Source of the DNA: Mauremys mutica
Lineage: Eukaryota; Chordata; Testudines; Geoemydidae
NCBI RefSeq assembly: GCF_020497125.1
Contig: NC_059075.1
Coordinates: forward strand, 61,771,321 to 61,835,320
Reading direction: 5' to 3'
Length of the DNA stretch: 64,000 bases
The notes under the pieces are model-generated. The model made no database searches, was not told where the DNA came from, and saw only the letters and a list, made by a program, of their open reading frames with translations. Made by a program: the position numbers and the translations under genes. Below are positions 55,441-64,000 of the stretch, in pieces (within the stretch, counting starts at the first letter, position 1; the number at the start of each line of letters is the position of its first letter).

Positions 55441-55837
55441 GAAAGATGTGCTAAGACCACTGCACGCATCACCGAGCAAACAGGAAGGGGATTTCCAAAA
55501 TTCCCAAGGAATTTAAGGAATGGGGCTCATACTAGGTCACCTGAGGGCAGGGCAGTAGAGTTCAAACCGATGACCAGAGAGGCAAGAACAGGCATTGTGA
55601 GACACTTCCTGAAGGCCAATTGCAGCACTGCAAATTGACCAGGGTGTCTACACTAGCACTGTAGCACTGTACCTCCAGTGCAGAAAGTTGTACACCTCTC
55701 AGAGTGGTTTTTCTTAAGAGTGCTGTAACTGTGCCGTTTCTGTGCACTAAGTGGCTTGGCATTATGTACACCTCAGGAGCTGCACAGCAGAAAGCTGCTT
55801 TACTGTGGAGAAACTTGCCAGCGTAGACAGGGCCTAA

Positions 55838-56239
55838 CTCAGGCTCTATGTGCTCTACTGGGACCAAGAGGGAAGGAATCATCCTGGTCCTAGAGGTTTA
55901 CAAGCTGAGGGCACTACCCTCACCAAGCTGGGGTTGAGGCATGCCTACAGTACTATAGAAGTTCCCAGGATTAAGTGTGCTCCATAGTAGAAACAGAATT
56001 CTCTTCAAACTTGGAGGGCGATTAGCATGGTGGGAAGAGAATCCTGCAAAAGTCATACTGAGTCATGGAGCCTTGGTGTTGGGGCTTTCTGCACACACCA
56101 AAAGGCAGAGATCAAATTGGACTAGCTCATGGCAGCTTGGCAAGCTGGTACTTAGTTTGTTAAGCGGCTACTGCCATACGCTCCAGGATCTAAATGTAAA
56201 AGATCAATTTCAAAATGTGAACCCAAGTCTGCAGGTGGC
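55838..56239. other. Unassigned DNA
   Basis: Nothing recognised. Confidence 0.35.
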
Positions 56240-56816
56240 CTGAAACAATAGCTCCCAGAGGTAAGAATTGCCCTTATTCATTTAAATGCTTTAACGTTGC
56301 TGCCCCTTCCCCACCCCTGTCGGTGGCCCTGCTGGTAGGGTCCGTACCAGCAGAGCCGCCGACAGGGGAGTAAAAAGGGGCAGGGACATTAAAGCGCTGC
56401 TGCTCTAGTGCTTTAAGGATGGTCCTTTGCCACAACAGTACTTCAATGTTGCTGCACTCCGCCTACCCCCATTGGCGGGCCTGCCAACGTTCGAGCGCTG
56501 CTGCAGCAAAGGAGCCTGCCCTTTAACTTCCCTGCCCCTTTTGCCCCCCTGCCACTGACGGGCAGGGCGGGCCAAAGGGAGCATCTGCCCTGGGGCTGGC
56601 GATTTAAAAGAGCCCGGGGCTCCGGCTGCTGCTGCAGCGGCATCCAGAGCTCCAGGCCCTTTAAATCAACACAGGAGCCCCAGGTGATGCCGGCCAAGGG
56701 CTAGCTGGGGGATTCTGACCCCCCCAGCACCACCCCTTCTGCCTGAGGCCCCACCCCTTCCAGGGGCCAGAGCCACTCCCCTCCCTGTACTGGTAAGTGT
56801 CCTCAGTTACTTTCAC
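56240..56816. mobile_element. Second hAT-like element related to 44326-45490
   Basis: The right end CAGTTACTTTCACCCC and interior words GATTTAAAAGAGCCCGGGGC and AGGCCCTTTAAATCA match the element at 44326-45490. CCCCACCCCTTCCAGGGG-like sequence also precedes the right end of both. The left end may be CAGAGGTAAGAATTGCC, but no target duplication is seen. CCTGTCGGTGGC...GCCGCCGACAGG (56317-56367) forms a hairpin. Confidence 0.6.
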
Positions 56817-58849
56817 CCCGATGAACCGATACACAATCTACTGAGAGTACCATCTTATTTTGACACTATGTCCTGCTCACCTGAGAAGCCAGATCAGTGG
56901 GCAGAGTTTGGGACTACCACCCCCCAAATCTGAGATCTTCTGAAATGAGATATTTGGTGTGAAAACCTTATTCTACTTTTTGAACAAAATTCTTGGGTGT
57001 AACCCCAGGATGAGAGCCTCGGATTTATTGCCTCTAGTTCCCCCTAGCTCAAGGATGAGCTTCAGACTTTGAAAAGTTTTACAGTGGATTCCAACAAGCT
57101 CTCTCTGCACTGACACATGGTGGTTGCAATATGATCAACCTCCTTCTGTTCTTTATAACATACACTGCGGCATGCCTGGGCAACCTCTGATTCTCACATT
57201 CAAACAATTTTGAGAGAAATATCTCTGGATAACTCAGTGACTTAGTGAGAACCGACTGTAAAACTGGACTGCAGCAGTGCTGATCCAATCCATTCCATTC
57301 CAAAACATGGGCCCCTTGCTTGTGTCATTTCCCTTGAAGATCCTTGAGTCCATAACACTGGGCATGCCACATAAAACCCTCAACCCCAGCATGAAATCAG
57401 TGAGAAAGCATCAAAGAGCAAGGAACACAGGATGAGTGTCTGTGAGAAACAAAGACTCTTGGGAAACTTTCCTTCTCTCTTTCAGACCATGGATGAATTG
57501 ATTATCTCTTAAAAAGCAAAATGGCACCAAAAAGGAAGAGTATTGGAAACAACCCCTCCCACCAGCATTGAACAGCTCTGTTTGCGGGCACTAGAGAAAG
57601 GCTGCTGCTAGTTGACTTTTTCTGGAGATATTTTGTAACCATGTGCTGTGTAAGCAGAGATACCAAAACAATAAGAGAAAGACAGAATTACTGTTCAACT
57701 TTCTGAACAGCTCATCTCAGCACTGTTTCTTCCAAGAACAAAAACAAAAAACAAACCAACCAAACGTTTACTAGAGCACAGCATTGCAAGGCATGACACA
57801 CAGTGGTTGCTGCAGTCCAGATCAGTTTCCACTGCTGATCCTTCAGCCTCTTAAGTGTTTCCTAAGCCTGTTTAGAATCATCAAGATTGACAAGGCAGAT
57901 TGCATGAGAACACACTCCATGCTTTGCGGAAACATCTTGCCTGGAAACGGTCTGAAGCTACCAGCTTCTTTACATAGGCAATCTGCTCAAGCCAGCAATG
58001 ACTGAAAACTATGTTTTAAGTGGGGACTTATGTGAGAGGCTACATATCACATTATTGTTCCTGCAGAATGTTGTCCCTTCTCTGACTCTTTTAGCTATGT
58101 CCAGAAAGGTGTCCCCTGCTGGTGAAGAAACCCCAGCAATCCCCACTATGCAGAACTGGACATTTAAAAAGAAGGGTGCCATTTCTTTATAAAATGTTTG
58201 GGGTATATGAAGCTAGAACTTGACAGACTCCTTTGTGCTTAAGCGTGAGCTAGCCTATGGGCCCATATAATTCACTAGTGAGTGTGCGTCACAGGTCCCC
58301 CTCAGTGCTGATCACAGCAGATGAATTGTTACAGCCCCTGGCTACAGAGGCTTGATTCTTTAGCTCCAGCAGTAGCAGCTCATGCTTCTAGTTCTGGAGA
58401 TCTCCAGTGTGTCAGTCAAGATGGCAGTCATCCCATCCAAACGGGATAGAAGAGATGTGAAGGTTCCCTTTACTCCCCCTGTGTGAGTTAACCTGCATTG
58501 CAGGTCACAGCATGAGGGAGAAACCAGCACTGGCTGCTGCTCCCTATCCCACACAGGTGGGCAGGCTGAGACAAAGTGGGTTGCATAGGTGCCAGATCTA
58601 GAGGTGCTGCCTCACCCCCTGGCTTGAAGTGGCTTCCATCATATACAGAGTTTACAGTTTGGTTCAATGGCTTTCAGCACCCTCACTATAAAAATTCTTC
58701 CAGCATCCCTGGTGGGTGGAGCCTTGGCTCGGCCATGCAAAGCATAAGCTGAGCCAGACTACTGAGGGAAATAAAACTATCCCAGGGGAAGGGCTGGCAC
58801 AGCTTGCTTCTCCCAGAGGTAAGGAGCAAGCAGAGACTAAACTGACTTT
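56817..58849. other. Unassigned DNA
   Basis: Nothing recognised on either strand. Confidence 0.35.
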
Positions 58850-59151
58850 GGGTACGTCTATACTAGGAGCTAGGGATGCAATTCCTCTGCTCACGTCCAC
58901 ACGTGCTAGCTGTCACCGAGCCAGCGCAAGTACAAATAGCAGCGTAGCTGCAGCAGCACAGGTAGTGGCAACAGAGGCACGGCTGAGCTGTGCCAAGTAC
59001 ATACCCAGCAGTTTCAGGCAGGTTTGTACTTGGCACGGCTCAGCCATGCTTCCACTACCCATGCTATTGCGATTACACGTGTGCTATTTATACCTGAGCT
59101 AGCTTGCAGAGAGCCAGGGAATCATACCTCTCGGTGGCAGTGTAGACAGCC
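58850..59151. mobile_element. Harbinger-like MITE
   Basis: Left end GGGTACGTCTATACTAGG; right end GGCAGTGTAGACAGCC. These are inverted and of the same GTCTACACT class as 20359-20655 and 51771-55834. The interior contains TTGGCACGGCTCAGCCATG and the inverted CACGGCTGAGCTGTGCCAAG (58978 and 59031). No TWA duplication is visible. Confidence 0.6.
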
Positions 59152-62100
59152 TGAGTCAATTAGGGCCCTGCTCTGCTTCTGGGGCAGCACAGCTCTGTGG
59201 TGCCACTTCCCAAAGGCACATTGCAAGGTGAAGAGGTGTCCATCAGCAAATAGGCATGACGGGGAGGTTTCCTTAACCTGAGAGTCCCAAACTCTTCCAT
59301 GCACACACTAGAGAGATGGAAATGAATTAGCTGAACCACCATGGCTTCCTTGTCATGCTGGCTTTGTTATATCTAGTGAGTGTCATCTTACAAACCTCCA
59401 TACTTTTTGATCATGTTTGGACTTTGTTATGATTGAAGAGGCAAAATCCAGGTGTTGGGTGAGCAGCCAAATTTGAAATGGAGCTATAATTAGCAAATTA
59501 GTATCCGCAAAGAGAGACCTGAATCCATATTTCAAAGTCAACGGTGCCTTTGGATACTCTAGCCAAGAGCTTCCACTAACCTGGCTATAAACCTTGCTCC
59601 AGCATGCTACAGTTCCTCCCAGGGAAAGGGAAGCTGACATAATGCTAACCACTTCCTCAGTCTCTTAACAGGGCTAACCATGGCCTTCAGCAGGACAAGG
59701 GCTTTCCTAGAACACCACAGCTCAAAGCACTGCCAACGCCACGTGAGCTTCATCTTAAGCAGCATGAACTTGCTTATTGCACTGTCCTGTAAATGCCAGG
59801 TGGGAGTTAAGGACTCTGTATGGCACCTATGAGTGCAATATCGAGGAGCCTGGCACAGTAATTAAAAAGGATAACACGTTGCTTGTCTGCAAACAGCCCT
59901 GTCAAGGAATGGACTTGCAGCTGGATATGGCATAACTCATTCTCATCTTCCAGCACTCACTGCCAACAGTCACTGTGGTGATCTTCCTGTTCTCATGACT
60001 CCCCCCCCCCCCCCCCAAGGGCGCACATAGTCCCTGCCTCCCAGCATAAAAGACTGTCTAATAAAACTAGACATCACTTGTCACACCTACCCAGGCCCAC
60101 TCCTCTACAGACTCCTCACCTCTTCCCAGGTTTTGAAGGGTTATCCTCCCTCCCTTGTGCAGAGCAAAACCTGCCAGGGCTGTCTTCCTGGAGGCCTGGC
60201 TCCAAACTCAGTCATCCTTCTCCTGCTTGTGCCATGATGTTTCCATACCACTTCTCCAGTGGACTAGTGGGGAAATCCAGGCCCTCCCTCTTCTCGGGGT
60301 TACAGTCCAGACTCTGTAGCAAACAGCTAAGGCCTGCTCTCTCAGACTTCTTCCTGCCTTGGGCTTCCTTCAGGCTCTTTCCCGCAGTCCCACCCTGCAG
60401 TTACAGTGTATCTGTATCTCTAGGCCTTTCCTGCATTCTCTAACAACCACAGATGGACTGTGGAGCTGTTCCCTTCTCTCCCTGCTACCCTCTTCTCTTT
60501 GGGCCTTCCTCCTGTACGCTCACCACCCAGCTGGGTTTCCATCTTCAGTTGGGCCAAGGGCAACCAGATGCACTAATTGGTCTCTGGCTCCAGTTAACTT
60601 TCATCAGCTGTGAACAGGACATATCCATCACAAGACCATTAACTCCTCTCCCTCCACAGGCCAAAGAGAATGCTATGGAAGATGTAGGGGACAGGCATTT
60701 GGAGGGATGGGAACAGTTTGAAGGAAGGTTTTTTTTTTTTTTATTTTATTTGAAGCGGCCTTTGTTTAGGAACAGCCTTTGCCAAAAGATGCAATGTGTG
60801 TGGTGCACCAGGAGAGCCATGGGCTCAGCCTGGTCACCTCTGGGGAAGTAGCGGAGAGGGAATGCCACAGCTAGTGCTGCTGGATCACTGAAGGGTGCAG
60901 AGCTTCTATCAGAGCTGCAGCCTCTGACAGTTCCCAGACTTCCATTTCACTCCCCCTTGGGCAGCCACCACCTGCTCATTGGCCCATCTATCTGTCCATC
61001 ACATGCACAAGAGCTTTTGTCTCTGGGGGAGCAGCAGATGTGGTAGCAACACAACTGGAGAGGGGCAGGAAGAAGCCATGAGGGGACATGGACAACCCAG
61101 AGGGGCCTGGACCCTCCCCTGATGGCTGCCTAGCATCTAGTAGGGACAGGCTGTGAGCCAGACGAGCAGGAAGGGACAGGACAAGGATGGAAGGGCAGAG
61201 GCAGCACACCTAGGATAGCCCCCACCCATCCCCACTGACCATCACTGCACTCCCAGCCCCAGAGACTCCCAACCCTGCTGAATCAGTCTCCAGAGACCCC
61301 AACCTCACTGAATGTCACTGCACCTGCAGGCCCCTATTCCCAAAGAGTCCCTACAACCCCACTGTATCTCATTGCATCCCCTAGGCCCCTATCCCCCGAG
61401 CTCCCAGGATGTATTTCATTTTAATAATTTGTATGAGGCCTGTTGCCTCATTTAAAATGAAGTAGAACTAGCTTAATGAGCTAAAAATTAAATGATACAA
61501 GAAATTGTGAATTGTATGCAGAGTACATGAAAATTTACTTCACGTTCCCTACCTTTTTCAGACTACTTCAAGCTGGTCATGGCCAAGAGTTCTCTTTAGA
61601 AATGCCCATTCCTTGGCACCCAAAAGAGTAATCATAATAGTATCCCTGTGGATCAGTGTATTTTGGGGAGGGTTGTATAGACAGTAATAGTTCTCAAGGT
61701 CACCAGATCTGTCCATGACTGCTTCATAGCTCGACTAGGATCATAAAGTGAATTTGAAGTCTGCTGAAAAGCCAGTTCACATTTCAGACATTGGTGTGAT
61801 ATGCTTCTGCTGATATGTCCCTGTCAAGTGGAAAGCTACAGCATGCTAGTCATGATGACACTTCCATGTGGCTTTTCAATCAGACTTAATTGGAGCGCTC
61901 AGCTATAATCCAGCCTGGGGCCGCCAAAGGCATTGTTTCAGTGGCCAGGTCTGTCTGAGAGAAAGGGATACAGTTTCCTTGCCAATTGAAGATGGACAAA
62001 TGTGCAGTACTGTGATCTTCCTCGCAGCAGTGCCGGCTCAATCCCAGGTGAGTCAAACACTAGGATCTTCCTCACAACACGAGCTGGAATCTCACTGTAA

Positions 62101-63509
62101 GCCTAACAGTGCCAGCCAAAACTCCAGCAATGTGTGCTCCTATCCATAATATCCAGCTGAGACTCCCAATGGGGGCTTCCTAAAAGCTGTGCCTGTTGAT
62201 GCCAGCTGGATTCCCGTGCAGTAAAACAATCAAACAAGCACTCAGAGGCTAAGAAGCTGGAATGTAAAAACTGAACAAAATTTTCAGCAGGGTGTTTAAC
62301 AATTTGGCAGCCAAGATTTCAACTTCTCCCTTGCATCACAGCTAGAGTCCTGTGCTGGCATAAGCAGTGTCTGCAAACATTCACATACGGAGCAGATTGT
62401 ACCCTTTTTAAAATACATTTTGTTTTTCTTTTTGCTGCCAAAGAATCTGGGCTTATTTTAATGGCATGAAGACACTAAGTAATTGCCTTGCTTTCTTTTA
62501 AAGATCCAGCCAGCTGTGATTGAGTGAAGCAAGAGGGAGAAAAAGGTGCGTGCCCACACACATGTACTGAGGAAGAGTGGTGATAACTAAGCACAGTCAC
62601 ATAAGCTTAACCATTGAAGACTTGCTAGATACTCATGTGCACCATGTTACAGGAACACCAAACTAGCAGTGGGAGAACAGGCTACAGCAGAAGGCAACAA
62701 GCAGGTTGCAGGAGTAGGTAGAGCTGTAAAGCCATGTGCTGCAGTGAGGGACACAGCAGAGGTTTAGTAGAAGGGTTCCAAGACCCAACACCGAATTCAC
62801 TGAAGAATGAGGAGGATTCCCAGCTTTTGGCTCTTTCACCAGAGCTGGGTGCTTCCTTAAAGGAGGAGCAATCAGCACTGACAAAACACCTGTCTTTTTG
62901 AAAGGGCATCCAGTGCTGTTTCACCTAGAAGCCCATCCCTAGCAGCTATAGCTGTGTTCTCCCTCTTGTTCTTCCTGCTGCTAAAATTTGTGTAAATCCC
63001 TGTGCCTCCAGATGAAACTATCTGGAAGATTAATGGAAAGTCACAGATGGCAGAACTGGCATGGAAAGTATCAGGTCACCACTGAAACGGATGGAGATTC
63101 CACCACTGCTTACAACTGCTATCCTGAAGACACAGCATGCAACAGGGTGCATCATGAGATAGCAAAAAACACACCTTGGCAATGTGGAGAGAGAGTCTTT
63201 AAAGAGATGCTTTATTGCCTTTGCAGGTGCAACAGGGGAAGTGTGTTTGAAAGCCTGTATCTGTAACAGAAGGTACATGGTGAAACAAGAATGACAAATA
63301 CACATTTTAAAGTAAAATATTCCAGTATCTGCTTGAATTTGAGTTCAGGGTTCTGGGTTACTTTTGCAATAGATAATAGAGCATAGTATTAAAAATATAT
63401 ATTACAAGTAATGATGCTGTGCACTGAATATTGCACCTGTTTTGGAGGGTCAGAAAGTTCTTCACAAACATTAAGGATTTAAGGCTCCCATCACCCCCAA
63501 GCAGTAGAT
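59152..63509. other. Unassigned DNA, C/T-rich part at 60.0-60.7 kb
   Basis: A C16 run lies at 60001-60016. 60070-60660 is C/T-rich and gives several overlapping open frames without a recognisable domain; it could be an unidentified repeat or LTR. A T-rich stretch lies at about 60729-60745. The rest shows nothing I can name. Confidence 0.35.
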
Positions 63510-63660
63510 GGTATTGTCCCTATTTTACAGATGGGGAAACTGAGGTACTGAGGTTTAGTGACTTGCCAAAAATCAGATAGCAACTCAGTGGCAGAACTGG
63601 TAACAGATTCCAGGAATCCTGACTCCCACTCCCCTGTTCTAAATGTTAGATAGTGCTTCT
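63510..63660 (-). mobile_element. MIR-type SINE
   Basis: ATTTTACAGATGGGGAAACT GAGGTACTGAGG, GTGACTTGCC, CAGTGGCAGAACTGGTAACA and GACTCCCACTCCCCTG are the reverse complement of a MIR SINE core, in canonical order and well preserved. Confidence 0.85.
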
Positions 63661-64000
63661 TCCCAGCTCACCTGCCCTGCTTTAGGTGAGGTCAACAAGA
63701 AAAGGCTGATTTAAAAAATGTTCCCTACATGCACTTTTAGTGACACTGTATGGTTAGTAAAACCGAAAGAATTACAATCACCTCAGTGCTGCCAGCTCTC
63801 ATGACATTTGGTGTTTTTCTTAATGGCCCAGCTCCTGGAGTCATGTGATTACATAAAAAAAGTTTCAGGGCTTCAGGATTGTTGAGAAAAAGCTTGAAAA
63901 CAAAAACTGTAAAGGCCCAAAAACCAGAAAACACAAACAATTTTTAATCTCATGATTTTCAAGCCAATCTCATGATTTTTGGGAGGCAGGTGGTGGGTGG
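63661..64000. other. Unassigned DNA
   Basis: Nothing recognised. TCTCATGATTTT is repeated at 63947 and 63968. Confidence 0.4.

Larger units (their letters stand above)
51771..55834. mobile_element. PIF/Harbinger transposon, complete layout, decayed
   Basis: The 4,064-bp element has inverted ends GGGTATGTCTACACTGGC and GCCAGCGTAGACAGGGCC (14 of 18 matching). TAA lies on both sides (51768-51770 and 55835-55837), the TWA duplication of this superfamily. It carries both expected genes: a DDE transposase on the plus strand (about 52110-53253) and a Myb/SANT-like protein on the minus strand (about 54880-55440), convergently arranged. Both are broken. Related non-autonomous DNA lies at 19985-20655. 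Confidence 0.88.

Noticed and set aside
60078..60851. Overlapping 84-132-residue frames
   Set aside because: C/T-rich sequence with low stop density; no motif, start context or splice support.
1..64000. tRNA, rRNA, riboswitch or bacterial regulatory elements
   Set aside because: No cloverleaf or rRNA sequence was recognised apart from tRNA-derived SINE pieces, and the genome context is animal.

Overview
This is a vertebrate nuclear DNA window, almost certainly from a reptile and most likely a turtle; a crocodilian is the main alternative. The evidence is the mixture of repeats: many CR1 LINEs of several ages, one of them with an unbroken reverse-transcriptase frame; chromovirus-like and Mag-like Ty3/Gypsy elements; Penelope-like tails; PIF/Harbinger and hAT miniature elements; MIR-type SINEs; and short fragments of old amniote repeats. 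There are no bacterial operons, CRISPR arrays or convincing RNA genes. Most open frames are chance frames inside repeats.

Host coding sequence is sparse. Three short minus-strand blocks (2384-2606, 3711-3863 and, less surely, 12613-12684) have splice sites, matching phases and, for the first two, a MAM-domain sequence. They resemble the first MAM domain of the ALK/LTK receptor tyrosine kinases, more likely LTK because the match to ALK is modest. If so, 1-2383, 2607-3710 and 3864-12612 are introns, and the rest of the window is the next upstream intron or flank.

Layout. 1.7-12.7 kb: the exons, three CR1 copies or tails, and a 3.6-kb antisense CR1 carrying two MITEs. 12.7-13.1 kb: a decayed 31-bp minisatellite. 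14.1-20 kb: an antisense chromovirus-like Gypsy split by a hAT MITE and by a 3.2-kb CR1. 20-23.6 kb: two Harbinger derivatives, then an old CR1 split by a 1.3-kb solo LTR. 25-29 kb: Penelope tails with a GIY-YIG remnant and a hammerhead-like motif, a CR1 5' piece and a hAT end. 29.7-32.3 kb: antisense Mag-like Gypsy with a possible 5' LTR. 32.8-38.7 kb: small TIR elements, SINEs and CR1 tails. 38.8-41.4 kb: an antisense CR1 broken by two insertions. 43.4-47 kb: a second Mag-like Gypsy split by a hAT-like element whose interior is a dyad-symmetric tandem array. 48.6-51.1 kb: an internally deleted Gypsy with its 3' LTR. 51.8-55.8 kb: a decayed but structurally complete Harbinger with transposase and Myb-like genes. 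56-64 kb: mostly unassigned DNA with a few small elements.

Boundaries of old repeats were judged by eye and may be off by tens of bases. Family names come from recognised protein motifs and terminal sequences, not from a database search.
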